A DNA stretch of 64,000 nt, taken from Phytophthora hibernalis (lineage: Eukaryota > Oomycota > Peronosporomycetes > Peronosporales > Peronosporaceae). The notes below the pieces were generated by a model that was not told the origin of the DNA, did not search any database, and saw only the letters and a program-made list of their open reading frames with translations. The stretch is taken from NCBI GenBank assembly GCA_012656075.1, contig JAAKBF010000075.1, positions 1-64,000 on the forward strand, written 5' to 3'. Below are positions 21,201-31,936 of this stretch, one piece after another. The translations under genes were made by a program, and so were the position numbers. How positions within the stretch are numbered: the first letter of the stretch is position 1; every line of letters begins with the position of its first letter.

Positions 21201-22301
21201 TCTGGTTAGACAGAAGTACACATCTACAGCATTGCGTTTTCTATCTTAGTCGGGGCATTACTGTGGACTAGTTCTACATGTAATGGCATCTGAACTGAGC
21301 GTATCTTATCCACAACGCTACGCCGCGAAAGAAATCAGCGGTGATGATTTCCATGGACGTTGCGAAGTGTGTGGATGGCGAGTGAGAGATAAATCACCGT
21401 GAGACCAACTGGATGCGTACGTATGCAGACGTCGCAACTTGGCCTTGAGATCTTTTGCACTGGCTCGCGTGGACCGGCTAGTTGAAGCGGTTGAAGTGGT
21501 GCTGCAGGACAGGCGCGAAACGAGGCCCGACGGTCGTCAGATGCTGTTTTCGGCTTTTGCTCGAGCTCGAGAACTGGCGAGTTGACCTTGGAGCTGGCGG
21601 AATGGACAGCTATACTAAGACGCCGACTGCACTCCTGATCCGGACGCCAGCGGAGACCTGCGCTTTTCGTCTCGGTGGTCTCCATGCAAAGTGAGACTTT
21701 CATCTGAGGTCGGATCCAGGAATTTGAAGCAATCGGCTGCCCATCAGCAGTGGGTCGACTGGTATTATATCACGTCCGAATACCAAGATGCGCAACGTCC
21801 GACATAACGGAGACTTGGCCTTTGTCTTCCACTCATTCATTGGCCGTGATACACGTGCAAATTTTACTTCGGCAAGAATTTCCATTGCCGAATTCGTGGG
21901 CTTTGGGCGTCCTTCCCAGCATGTCGCGATAACTTGTGGAAGTCCACGCCGAATTCGGCCCATCCGCGTCGTCCAGTTGCGAGGACTCCAATTTCGAAGA
22001 AACCGCGTCGGTACCGACATTGTCTTTAAACCAAAGTAATCACAACCACTGTTTACCGCAATTGTATCTGTTAATGCAACTTCATTTACACACTTCCGTA
22101 AAAGGAGGTGTAATATACGGTTGATTTTCCCTCTAATCGTGTACACCACGCCAAACTGGGCGCACCGTCTGCCGAGCCTTTCATCGGGCGAAACCTCCAC
22201 AGTCCGACAGTCTCCGACAGCCCCACAGTCTTCTAGTCGTGAGCGTCACTTGCGAGTTTACCTCCAAGTGCACAACCGACAACCGTCAGCCTCTCAACCT
22301 C
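21201..22301. other. About 1.1 kb without a supported gene
   Basis: Minus-strand open frames (21335-21703, 21700-22200) overlap in different frames. A third minus frame near 21860-22030 reads smoothly (TDAVSSKLESSQLDDADG). A decayed gene is possible, but I recognise no family. Confidence 0.35.
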
Positions 22302-23285
22302 ATGGGCAACAAACTCACAGCCTCAGAGGAGCCTTCATCGGGTCGATTCGTCAAACCGAGCAAACGTCGCTCCCGTTCACAGAGCGAAGGCGTGACGAGC
22401 GACTGCGGCACTGCCGTGTCCACCACCAACAGCGACAAAGCAGGAGCCATGCCACTACCAACCACACAAGAGGAGACCGACACCTCCGACCAATCGCGTC
22501 GCATCCGGGAAGCTGAGCGGATTCTGCGCGAAATCGCCAATGAATACGCCGCCAAACGGGCTGCAGGGCTCGTACCTACCAAACCAGTCCCTGCACGGAC
22601 TCTACTGTGGGACGAAATGGAGCGACGAACTCGACGTGGAGTCGGAAGACGAGGTGTTTGCATCTTCGGTCGGGACTCGACTGAAGGACCGTGCGGGTGT
22701 GCGACATACAAGAAACAGTCGGGAGAAAACGGCGGTGGGGTCTGTCAGTGTTGCAAGCATGGAGCTCCGTGGCATCGACTTACTGGTGGGAATATGTCCG
22801 TAAACGGAGGAAGTTCCAGCTTGACGCGGTCACGAGGCAGTCGCAGTCGAGCGAGCAGTCGAGCGAGCAGTCGTAATAGTCAGGGACCGGTTGAAAGCTC
22901 CATGTACTCGCTGGGAAGTGACTATTACGATGAGTACGACGCGGAATATGACAGTGACAGTGACGAGGACGACGAGGACATCGCCAATGAGGTGGCAAGA
23001 CCCTACAATGTGATGGACGACCCCACGCCGCCACTCATGCACAGCCAAGCACGAAGTGAAGGCGACCGCAGCTCACTCTTCTCGAACGGAGACAGCTTCG
23101 GTCTACCTCCGCGACTATCGAGCACAAGTCGCCACTTGGACAAACTACTGGGAGCCATTGCAAAGTATCGACAGATGGGAATGTCGGAGGACGAGATCGA
23201 AACGAAGATCCGAGAGGACTTCCCGCCCACGGAACGAATGTCGAATGGTGACAACTTCCCTCGACCGACAAGAGCGAGTCGGTGA
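22302..23285 (+). CDS. Uncharacterised acidic protein with N-myristoylation-type start and Cys/His cluster
   Basis: 327 residues, single exon. It begins MGNKLT, which fits the N-myristoylation rule (Gly2, small residue at 6), so membrane attachment is plausible. Residues about 80-100 form a helix (SRRIREAERILREIANEYAA). A Cys/His cluster follows: C-x11-C-x-C, then GVCQCCKHGAPWHRL, possibly one zinc site. Next come a Ser/Arg stretch (SRASSRASSR), an acidic run (DYYDEYDAEYDSDSDEDDED) and a C-terminal helix (LDKLLGAIAKYRQMGMSEDE). I do not know the family. Translation from non-ATG codons further upstream would be open but is unlikely. Confidence 0.6.
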   Translation: MGNKLTASEEPSSGRFVKPSKRRSRSQSEGVTSDCGTAVSTTNSDKAGAMPLPTTQEETDTSDQSRRIREAERILREIANEYAAKRAAGLVPTKPVPARTLLWDEMERRTRRGVGRRGVCIFGRDSTEGPCGCATYKKQSGENGGGVCQCCKHGAPWHRLTGGNMSVNGGSSSLTRSRGSRSRASSRASSRNSQGPVESSMYSLGSDYYDEYDAEYDSDSDEDDEDIANEVARPYNVMDDPTPPLMHSQARSEGDRSSLFSNGDSFGLPPRLSSTSRHLDKLLGAIAKYRQMGMSEDEIETKIREDFPPTERMSNGDNFPRPTRASR

Positions 23286-23549
23286 GTTGAGTTAGGATAC
23301 CAGACTGTGAACGTATTCAAGTGTAAATGACTGTAGATACTGGCAAGTCGAACGCAACGCAATAGAAACCATTTTTGCTAGGAAGCGCAATGTCCTTATC
23401 CAATGTTACTGGCAACATGTCAGTGCGAGTGACGTCAACGCTCGAGACACTTTGGAAATGAACACATGAAGTATTATTACGGTAAATGAATCTCAATAAC
23501 TAACTGTCCTCCAGCAAAAAGCACTCTCCTCTCGACGGGGCTCTTGCAT

Positions 23550-24544
23550 CTACATCTTGATCTTGTTCTCGGCGATCTCCAGGTCCTGGTTCTCGAACGT
23601 GGACGTCACGCGCATGACAACGGACCAAGTGATGGCCTGGCCGGGTGCCATTCTCGTGAGACGCGGCAGCAGACCCTTCCACAGAGCTCCGACGCCCTCC
23701 TCCTTGGCAATGACCTTCATGGCGTCGAAGAAGCCCTTGTACTTGAGCTCCTGGCCGGCCACAGTCTCCTGTGCCATGAGCCGCGTCTTCAGCACATCCA
23801 TGGGCGTGTTGAGCATAGGACCGAGCGAGCCGGCAATGAGTCCGTTAATGAACGTGGCGTACGTGGGGAGCGTCTTGCCATCGCCGTCCTGCTTGTCCCA
23901 AACGTTGTGGTTAAGCCACGCGAAGGCCATGAAGTTGAAGGCCTGGTTGCTGCCTTGACGCGCCATAGTGGGCACATTACCCTTCCAGAGCGCGCGCACG
24001 CCCTCGTTCCTGATAATGTGGCGCGTGCAGTCAATGGGACCGTTAAACCGACCAACGCCCACCTCTTTCTGCATGCGGGTCTTGATGACCTCGAAGGGCG
24101 TGACGATGAACACCGACTCGATGCAGCCAGCCAGCAGTCCGGCCGTGAAGTTGATGGTAGGCGTGATGGGTTTGTCCTTGCCGCCTGCAATCTGCTCCTT
24201 GAACCACGCGAAGGAGCCGAAGCGCAGCGCGTACTTGAGCACCATGTTGGTTACGAAGGGAGAGAGCCCTTGTACAGTGCTAGTCCGCCCTCCTGCGTGT
24301 AGATGCTCTTGCCGCAGTGCACCATGCCCTTGTACTGACCCGCGCGGTCCAGTTGCAACCGTGTCTTGGTCACGTCCAGAGGCTGCAATATGCAGGCCTC
24401 AGCCACACCTCCAGCCATGCCTGCCATCATCTTGACGTAGACGGGAACGTGGCGCTGCTTCATCTCGGCGCCCATCGCGTCCTTCAAAGCGCTGGTAGCC
24501 AGGAGTGTCTCCTTCTTCTGCATTTTCACGAGAGGCGTCTGCAT
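23550..24544 (-). CDS. Mitochondrial succinate/fumarate-type carrier
   Basis: A solute carrier family 25 protein of the inner mitochondrial membrane. Three repeats each carry the P-x-D/E-x-x-K/R signature: QPLDVTKTRLQ, TPFEVIKTRMQ and TPMDVLKTRLM. The combination of ARQGSNQAFNF and MAPGQAIT is typical of the succinate-fumarate (SFC1/ACR1) group, which exchanges cytosolic succinate for matrix fumarate; the exact substrate is inferred. The frame is broken once near 24247, where a G is missing from GGG between LALYKG and LSPFVTN. Corrected length is 331 residues from the ATG at 24544. An in-frame ATG at 24655 would add an unconvincing 37-residue leader. Confidence 0.8.
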
Positions 24545-25719
24545 GGTGACTGGGAACTTCAGGAGTGCGTGGCAGGAGGACAAAAGGAGAATGAGCTCGT
24601 TTGAGGGTAGGACGAGGCATTTTGCCTCGCTTGCTGGTCGGAGCGGTGGTGCCATGCTAGGACCCAATCAGAACGGCGAGGTTCGGGGTTCAACTGTTCG
24701 GGGTTGTTATATAAAATAACCTGTGAAACGTGATGGAGTTAGATATTGATTGAGGTGAAAACTGGATTGTAGGATTTGATAGGATGGGTGAAATTTGTTG
24801 ATATCAGGTGCTGACGACTGGGACGAGGAACGGTGCTTTGCCTCAGTTTTGAAATGAAACGGCGTTTGAGGTGCCCTTTCTCTGGTGAATTCACGTTGAA
24901 CACGTTGCAACGCGTATGTTGACGTGCATGCGGCTGTGTAAGATTCGCAAGGCACTTTGCAGCGAGGCAAATTTCACCATCGGGGCGGATGCGGTTAGAT
25001 TGTGGCCGACGGAGTGCGAAGAGCGAGGAATTCGCGCTGCAGGTCGATTGCTGGCAAAGTCCATCGTCCTCATTGCGACAAGCTGCTTTGAATACTGTAA
25101 GCAGCTCTCTCTCGCAGCGGTTGACGGGCCGTTTCGACGTGTGGTATTAGCTAGCCACCAAGACTTTTCTCGTGGCAACCGTCTGCTTCAACGCCCTGGA
25201 AGATGAAAGTTCCAGTCCAGGAATCGACATCGGAGCGTCGATCCTCAGCTTACCCTTGCCAACGAATCAGAGCGCCAAGACGCGAAGCCATCTTCTTTTT
25301 AGCCAATAGAATGCGTCTGACTTCCAGGTTGTTAAACGCGGCTGAAGCGCAAGGAGCTTGCGTTGACTTCAATATGCGAGGACGTGCCAGCAATCGTCCA
25401 AGCGCGCAAGATGACGATCACACCCTGGTTTGCGTAAAACGGTCGACTCAACGTCGACGCAGCCAAAAGCCTCTTGACCGGTGAAAGGCAAAGTACCCAC
25501 CAAGCAAAGTATTAGCAAAGAAAAGGTACTGTATCCGTCAAACAAATTCTCCGCTGCGATTCCGGCAGTGAGTTCCGGCCAAGCAATTCTGTATTGGTTT
25601 GCCTACCGGTGAAGCGTTAAACCACGGGCGTCATTGCTGATCAGGTCCCTCCGCGTTGCGTTTCCGGTGTTGCGCTCTGACCTCGTTGTTGGCTGCCGGT
25701 CAGCTATCTGCGACCCGAC
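24545..25719. other. 1.2 kb with unresolved ORFs
   Basis: On the plus strand 24916-25206 encodes a Cys-containing, helical-looking stretch (RLCKIRKALCSEANFTIGAD, LLAKSIVLIATSCFEYC). Another frame continues as KTFLVATVCFNALEDESSSP to about 25310. Together they may be one indel-broken small gene. No family was recognised. The rest (25490-25719) is the 3' flank of CKS1. Confidence 0.3.
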
Positions 25720-26206
25720 TCAATTGAAATCCTGTTCGTACTTCATCTTGGCCTTCTTCTCCATGCCAGCATCCACACGACCAGTAGTGGGGTCCGTGCC
25801 CAGCGGACGTCGAAATAATAAAATATGCGGCTCCGGCCTGCAGCAGCAACAAGGGACAAAAAGTCAGAAATGTCCAAGCAGGAAGCAAAGACTTAGGAAC
25901 GTACTTGTGGATGGCGTAGTGCACCCATCCGCGACTCTGCTGGACGCCCAGTTGACGCCACTCGGTCTCGGTCAGTAGACGGTCGGGCAGGTTGCGCTGC
26001 ATCTCCTTGGGCAAAATCACGTGTCTAAAGGCGAAATTCACAACAAAAATTCAAAATAATCAGTTAGAAAGGTCAATTCAGCTCCAATTGGCGGCGCATT
26101 TGGACCGCAACTGGGGCTATTGACGGCGGCAGACGCACCTGTACTCGTGGGTGTCGTCCACGTACTTCTCCGAGTACTCGATGCGCGACGACAGGTCGGG
26201 CGTCAT
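25720..26206 (-). CDS. CKS1: Cyclin-dependent kinase regulatory subunit CKS1
   Basis: Three exons (26139-26206, 25905-26024, 25720-25837) sum to 102 codons including the stop. EYSEKYVDDTHEYRHVILPK, then LTETEWRQLGVQQSRGWVHY and PEPHILLFRRPLG, are the invariant CKS core; HxPEPHILLFRRP is the strand-exchange hinge. CKS binds CDK and phosphothreonine on its substrates to promote multisite phosphorylation in the cell cycle. Divergent from the LC8 gene with 128 bp between start codons. Confidence 0.95.
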
Positions 26207-26334
26207 GGCAGCGGCTTGAGCTCCTTCGCGCGCTTCTGCTGATGGTGACTGGCGACGTGTGATTGGCTGAAACCGCTTCGTGATACTGTCGTGTCGTGAT
26301 TGGATGAAATGCAACGGAGCTTGAAGGACGCGAG
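26207..26334. promoter_or_regulatory. 128-bp bidirectional promoter, CKS1 and LC8 genes
   Basis: Contains two inverted CCAAT boxes, GTGATTGGCTGAA and GTGATTGGATGAA (core ATTGGATGAA at 26299-26308). The same 10-mer occurs near several other housekeeping genes in this window. Confidence 0.6.
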
Positions 26335-26703
26335 ATGGATACAGACCAATTGACACAGTGCGCTATGACGCGCGAGAACAAGCAGATGGAGACGGACAGT
26401 GAGTGAAAGTAGCTGTTGTGGATATGATACAATACCGTAGTTTAACTGGTGTTGTTGCTGCTAGTGGACGAGCACGGGGACATGAAGAACGACGTGTTGG
26501 CGCAGGCCAGCGTGGCGCTGGAGCAGTTCAGTCAGGAGAAGGAGATCGCCAAGCACCTCAAGACATGGATGGAGGACAAGTACGGCCCCACGTGGCACTG
26601 CATCGTCGGCTCCGAGTACAAGACGGCCTTCACGTATGAGAGCAAGAACTTTGTGCGCTTCAACGTCGGCAAGAAGTGCATTACACTCTTCCGCCACCCG
26701 TAG
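26335..26703 (+). CDS. LC8-type dynein light chain
   Basis: Exons 26335-26398 and 26465-26703, 100 residues. EKEIAKHLKTWMEDKYGPTW followed by HCIVGSEYKTAFTYE and FVRFNVGKKCITLF matches the DYNLL/LC8 fold, including the WHCIVG strand. It has a 30-residue N-terminal extension and is diverged from canonical cytoplasmic LC8 (TAFTYE in place of SYVTHE), so it may be an axonemal-type paralogue. Acts in dynein motors and as a dimerising hub. Confidence 0.85.
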
Positions 26704-26838
26704 TCACCTACTCCAATAAAGTAGGCTGCAAACGTTTAAATGTGTTTATCAGGACCGACGTAACGACGTACTGGTACTACGACCTCGCCACTCTAGCCCG
26801 CGCAATGGAATATCATGTGCCAACCTCCCAGCAACAGC

Positions 26839-28326
26839 TTAGAAGGCAGCGTTGCCCGGCCACCGAGGGAACGGGATGACGTCGCGGATGTTCTCAATGC
26901 CACTCACGTAGCGGATGAGACGCTCGAAGCCGAGACCGAAACCGGCGTGCGGCACCGAGCCGTACTTGCGCAGCTCCAGGTACCACTTGTACTCCTCCGG
27001 GTCCGCGCCAGACTCCCTGATGCGAGCCTCCAGCACGTCCAGACGCTCCTCGCGGGCCGATCCGCCGATGATCTCGCCGACGTTGGGCACCAGCACGTCC
27101 GCAGCAGCCACCGTCTTGCCGTCCTCGTTCAGACGCATGTAGAAACTCTTGAACTCCTTGGGGTAGTTGTAGATCACCACCGGCTTCTTGTAGACCGTCT
27201 CGGTCAGGTAGCGCTCGTGCTCCGAGCCAAAGTCCGTGCCCCAGACAGGCTTGACCGAGAACTTGCCCTTCTTCAGGTGCTCGGGCTTGAGCAGCAGCTC
27301 CACGGCGTCCGTGTACGTGATGCGCACGAACGGCGACTCAACGGTGGCCGCCAACCGCTCGAGCAGACCCTTCTCCACGTTCTTGTTGAAGAACTCGAGG
27401 TCCTCGGTGCAATGGTCCAGTGCGTACTGCACGCAGTACTTGAGGTAGTCCTCAGCCAGGTCGATGTCGTCCTTCAAATCGGCAAAGGCGATTTCAGGCT
27501 CAATCATCCAGAACTCGGCCAAGTGACGAGACGTGTTCGAGTTCTCGGCACGGAACGTGGGGCCGAACGTGTACACGTCCGAGAGGGCGCAGCAGTGGGT
27601 CTCGACATTGAGCTGGCCCGACACGCTCAGGTAGGACGGACGGTCGAAGAAGTCCTTGGAGTAGTCCACCTTGTTCTCCTTGGTGAGCGGCAGCTTGCCG
27701 TCCGGGTGCTGACTGAGCAGCGTCGTGACGCCGAACATGTCGCCAGCGCCTTCGCAGTCCGACTCGGTGATGATGGGCGTGTGGATGTACAGGAAGCCGC
27801 GCTGGTTGAAGAACTCGTGCGTGGCGAAGGCCATGGCGTTGCGCACGCGCATGGCGGCGCCGTGGATGTTGGAGCGAGGGCGCAGATGGGCGTGTGCGCG
27901 CAGGTGCTCGAGCGTGTGGCGCTTCTTGCTCATGGGGTACGTGGCGCTGTCGGGGATGCCGCCGTAGACCGTCACCTTGGCAGCCTTGAGCTCCACCTCC
28001 TGTCCCTTGGCGGGCGACTTGACCACGACGCCCTCCACGCTGAAGCTGGCACCCACGCCACCGGACGCGATAGCAGCCGCGAATCCCTCGGTCTCCTCCT
28101 TGTTGATGACGCACTGCACGCCGGCGAAGCACGAGCCGTCGTTGAGCTCCAGGAAGGCGAAGGCGCCTGCTCCGGCCTCACGCAGTGTCTTGGCCCAGCC
28201 CTTGACCGTCACCGTCTGGCCCTCGAGCTCCAGGCCGCTCTTCAGCAGCTCCTTGACGCGGATGCGGTTGCGGCGGAACAGCGTCGGGGCCGTCGTCGGC
28301 TTGGCGGAGGGCACTAAAGCGTCCAT
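26839..28326 (-). CDS. Asparaginyl-tRNA synthetase, cytosolic
   Basis: 495 residues, single exon, unbroken. The N-terminal OB fold (VTVKGWAKTLREAGAGAFAF) recognises the tRNAAsn anticodon. The class II catalytic domain has YLSVSGQLNVE, motif 2 around FRAENSNTSRHLAEFWMIEP and motif 3 GFGLGFERLIRYVSG ending IPFPRWPG. Catalyses ATP-dependent attachment of Asn to tRNAAsn. The choice of Asn over Asp comes from overall similarity to AsnRS (AEFWMIEPE, NYPKEFKSFYMR). No presequence, so probably cytosolic. Confidence 0.93.
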   Translation of the reverse strand: MDALVPSAKPTTAPTLFRRNRIRVKELLKSGLELEGQTVTVKGWAKTLREAGAGAFAFLELNDGSCFAGVQCVINKEETEGFAAAIASGGVGASFSVEGVVVKSPAKGQEVELKAAKVTVYGGIPDSATYPMSKKRHTLEHLRAHAHLRPRSNIHGAAMRVRNAMAFATHEFFNQRGFLYIHTPIITESDCEGAGDMFGVTTLLSQHPDGKLPLTKENKVDYSKDFFDRPSYLSVSGQLNVETHCCALSDVYTFGPTFRAENSNTSRHLAEFWMIEPEIAFADLKDDIDLAEDYLKYCVQYALDHCTEDLEFFNKNVEKGLLERLAATVESPFVRITYTDAVELLLKPEHLKKGKFSVKPVWGTDFGSEHERYLTETVYKKPVVIYNYPKEFKSFYMRLNEDGKTVAAADVLVPNVGEIIGGSAREERLDVLEARIRESGADPEEYKWYLELRKYGSVPHAGFGLGFERLIRYVSGIENIRDVIPFPRWPGNAAF

Positions 28327-28553
28327 ACTGCAGTAACTAACTTCTCGGGGGACTTGAGCTAATTGCGAAATGGTTGGGTGTTTGGTTTTGACGCGTCAGA
28401 TCTCCATAAACAAACGTGATTGGATGAATTTCATCGCACTTAGTGTGACAAGGGATGCGTCATTGGATGAAAAGATGAAGCGAGACCTTGGATTGGCGCA
28501 AAGTTCTTGTGGCGTTTACTGTACGTACTTAGTCGAGGGGATGCAGGATGGGA

Positions 28554-29514
28554 ATGCTGCGTCGGACGCTGCAGGTTGTGGGCGTGCGCGTGGACGCCAC
28601 TAAGGCCGGTAAAGTGGCCAGAAGCTGCACGCTCATCTTCTGAATGTACCCAAGTTGCGCAATGTGGTGCCAGATCCTGCGAATCACAGGATGAAACTGG
28701 TGCTGCTAAATGCGAGTAGCGAATCACTGCAGCCGCTGCGCGAGTCGTTGGCAGGTTTCCTGCGCGCTGAGAGCTTCAGCTTCGTGCCCCATGCAGTGCA
28801 AATCGACTACAGCGAAGGGGCAAAAGGCCACATGACGGTTCACAAGAGGAGAGACACTGCAAACAGAGCTGCGCTTCCAATTGGCGACGTATCCTTCCGT
28901 CCTGTGGACAGCGACAACGTGCAGCAGGTGCATGATATGAATGAGGAGCTGTTCCCAATCAAGTATAGCAAGGAATTCTACGAGTACGTGGCAGATGCAC
29001 CCGAGGGATGCAAACTCGGTACGTTGTGCGTGATCGGAATGTACCGATTGTTGTTTAAAGTTGAGTTGATTGATGCTGTGCAGCGTACACAGACAATGAT
29101 ACTGCTATCGGTACGGTGTGCTGCGAGGTGGAGGATGTGAAGATCTCGGGCAAACGCCGCTATCGCCTGTGCATCCTGACACTTGGCGTGATGGAGGAGT
29201 ACCGCCGCTCCAGACTAGGTGAAGCTTGAAACCCCGTCCCTTTCTCTTCTAACTGGGGGCTTACAGTTGTAGATCAACTCACGACATTGCTCCTTGACAC
29301 TGCAGGTAGTTTGCTGCTGGAGAGTGTCATCGCGCAGGCTCGGAAGGACCGTCTTGCGTACGTGTATCTCCACGTGCAGTGCTGCAATACGGCGGCGCAG
29401 CGGTTCTACTTCGCGCACGGCTTCGAGTGCATCAAGCTCATGCGCGACTACTATTCGCAGCTCACCCCGCCGCATTGCTTCGTGCTCCGCAAGCAGCTCA
29501 TGTACGCAGTGTAG
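28554..29514 (+). CDS. NAA50-type N-acetyltransferase preceded by a duplicated TRM5 N-terminal segment
   Basis: 28554-28815 encodes a copy of the first about 90 residues of the adjacent TRM5 (LQVVGVRVDATKAGKVA, then KLRNVVPDP, SFVPHAVQIDYS), with one missing base near 28620. It then runs in frame into an acetyltransferase: DVSFRPVDSDNVQQVHDMNE, ELFPIKYSKEFYEYV, AYTDNDTAIGTVCCEVED, YRLCILTLGVMEEYRR, YVYLHVQCCNTAAQRFYFAH. This matches NAA50/San, which acetylates N-terminal Met or Lys side chains. Exons 28832-29018, 29084-29218 and 29306-29514 from the in-frame ATG at 28832 give 176 residues, the normal NAA50 length. Either the gene starts there and the TRM5 part is a relic, or the two form a fusion. 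The acetyl-CoA loop reads RRSRLGS instead of the usual RRxGIGS. Confidence 0.8.
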
Positions 29515-29646
29515 CCATGTTGGCACTTCAACTTCCTCTATAAAAGCACCATCATGTGCACCACCTCTTATTCATGTAAACCACACCACTATCAAGTGGC
29601 CATCAATTCGTGTACCCATTTTGACGAGCAGCTCCATTGCTACATC

Positions 29647-30952
29647 ATGTCAATGCCGTTGCTGGACAAGACGCTGTTCAAGAAGACGCTGGAGGTCGTG
29701 GGCGTGCGCGTGGAGGCCAAGAAGATCGGCCGCGTGGTCAAGAGACTGCACGGCCACCTGCTGAACCTGCCGCGACTGCGCAACGTGGTGCCAGACCCAA
29801 CCAACCCCGACCCGTACAGGAATTCCAGCAGTAAATTGATCCTGCTCAATGCCAAAGTGAAGGACGCAGAGACTTTGCAGCCACTCAATGAAGAACTCGT
29901 GACTTTCTTAAAGGACGAGAGTCTGGCCTTCGTGAGCCACGCCATTGAGCTGGACTACAGCTACTTCGCCGTGGACCAAGTGCTCAGTGAGCTGCTACCC
30001 TCGGGCATGGACATCCCCAGCTCCTTTGAAACGGTGGGACACATTGCCCACTTGAATTTGAGAGACAACCAGCTTCCGTACAAGAACATCATCGGACAGG
30101 TCATTCTGGACAAGAACGCGCAGATCCGCACGGTCGTCAACAAGACGGACAACATTGAGACCAAGTTCCGCACCTTCCCGATGGAGGTGCTGGCTGGAAG
30201 ATGACGACATGGAGGTGGAGGTGCACGAGAGCAAGGCCACGTTCAAGTTCAACTACGCCGAGGTGTACTGGAACTCGCGTCTGCAGCAGGAGCACCTGAG
30301 GATGATCCGTACCATCAAGCCACACGACGTCGTGTGCGATATGATGTGCGGTATTGGGCCGTTCGCCATCCCCGTGGCGCTCAACGGCAGCAAGGTGTAC
30401 GCGAACGACCTGAACCCGCGCAGCTACCACTACTTGAAGGAAAACATCACTGTGAACAAGGTGGAGAAGCTCGTCACCCCGTACAACCTGGACGGCCGCG
30501 AGTTCTTGGCCAAGCTGCTGAGTGAGAAGAAGCAGTTCACACAGGTACTCATGAACCTGCCGGCGATTGCTCTCGAGTTTTGGATGCCTTCCCTGGACAG
30601 TTCGACCACTGGGAGGGAGAGCTGCCGTATATCCACTGCTACTGCTTCTCCAATGCCGACGACGTCAAGAAGGACGTGCAGGAGGTAAGAACTGCCACAC
30701 AATTTCTGTATGTTGTGTGTGTTCTGACGTTGTTTGCTTTGCTTCTGCTTTTAGCGCGCCGAGAAGATCATGGGAGGTAAACTGGACCTGGCGAGGACGT
30801 CGTTCCACCTCGTGCGCGATGTGGCGCCTAAGAAGGTCATGGTTTGCATTTCCTTTCAACTGCCAGAGTCTATCGCGTTCAGCGTTGAGCGCCAGGCCTC
30901 AACGCAGGACGACCCCAAGCGGCGGAAGGTCGACGCTGATACAGCAGCATAA
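29647..30952 (+). CDS. TRM5: tRNA (guanine-37-N1)-methyltransferase TRM5
   Basis: TRM5 methylates N1 of G37 next to the anticodon and prevents frameshifting. N-terminal D1: LRNVVPDPTNPDPYR ... VSHAIELDYSYFAVDQVL. Then VGHIAHLNLRDNQLPYKNII, the Rossmann core CDMMCGIGPFAIPVALNG with YANDLNPRSYHYLKENI, and the substrate motif MNLPAIALEFLDAFPG. Exons 29647-30684 and 30755-30952. The frame slips at about 30200 (GG pair) and about 30577 (T4 where T5 is expected). Corrected length is 411 residues. The start at 29647 is preceded by an initiator-like TCCATTGCTACATC. A diverged Lys/Arg-rich tail follows. Confidence 0.9.
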
Positions 30953-31090
30953 TTGTGCCCGCGAGGATGGTCTAGATGCATGTTAGAGATGGAATTCACG
31001 CAGAAGCGGTTGGGAACGAATAAAAATCAATCTCCAGCCGCTGTTCTACGTTATGAAGCTGCGTTAAATCGAAATCGGGCTGTAGTCCAG

Positions 31091-31787
31091 CTACGGTGTG
31101 AGTTGCTTGCGCAGCTGTAGCAGTCTGGCGGATCAAGGCGCTTGTAGTAGTTGCGCAGGATCTGCGTGGCTTCGAATCCGTGCGAAAGGTAGAATCGCAG
31201 TGCTGCAGTGTTGTTGGTTTGGACATGGAGATACACTTGCACCACTCCGTCCCGAGTGGACTGGGCGATCACTCCTTCGAGCAGTCGACTAGCTGCATGC
31301 AGCACATGAATCACAACATGTTCAGAACGAGCTCTTCACCATTTCAGACAGCAAACCTACCGATTCTCGCACGACGATAGCTTTCCACTACTCCGAGCGT
31401 CATAATGTATGTGCGTTCAAGTCCTTCGGGTCCTTCTTCCACGGGTTCTCTTCGACAGCAAATAGCCCCGACAGCATAACTTCCGACGCACGCTGGTCAC
31501 ACATGAAAATGTCATCAAGGAACGTCCATCAATTCGGAATGCCATGGCCGCCTACCTAGCTTGGTGTAACCCGGTGGAGAGCTCACGACCTCCTTATAAA
31601 ACGCCAAGTTGTATCGCACAGGGAAGAGCTGCAGATTGAGTTCACGCAGTCGCTGCACATTGTCCTTGTCCACAGGTCCGAAGACCACGTCCGCCGCCGC
31701 CATTACGGATGCCACCGGTCTCGAACCATCGTCCTTTTCACACATGGACTTGGTCGTCTTGCAGCACGAAGCGCTTGACGTCTGCAT
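31091..31787 (-). CDS. NAA50-type N-acetyltransferase, second copy (inverted)
   Basis: Exons 31556-31787, 31361-31492 and 31091-31292. VVFGPVDKDNVQRLRELNLQ, LFPVRYNLAFYKEVV, VGSYAVGAICCRRE, TYIMTLGVVESYRRARIASR and VYLHVQTNNTAALRFYLSHG mirror the first copy across TRM5. One base is missing near 31110 (after DPPDC), restoring LQLRKQLTP and the stop at 31091. The acetyl-CoA loop again has Arg (RRARIAS) where Gly is usual. An N-terminal extension of about 30 residues (CCKTTKSMCEKDD) is copy-specific. About 188 residues corrected. Confidence 0.75.
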
Positions 31788-31936
31788 GGCCAACTTGGCG
31801 AATTCACTTGTGCAAACAGCGAAACGCTTTGGTTTCGTCTTTCGTAACGGTGCAAGTTGAAGTGCACCGTGACCACTCGTCCGCGATCTTTGACGCAGAT
31901 CTCGGGTCACTTTCCATTTTGCGGTCTCTAGTCATC

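Noticed and set aside
21700..22200. Minus-strand 166-residue frame
   Set aside because: No recognisable domain, overlapped by another sensible-looking frame; possibly a relic.
26839..28317. A 500-residue plus-strand open frame
   Set aside because: It is the complement of asparaginyl-tRNA synthetase, caused by strong GC bias at third codon positions.
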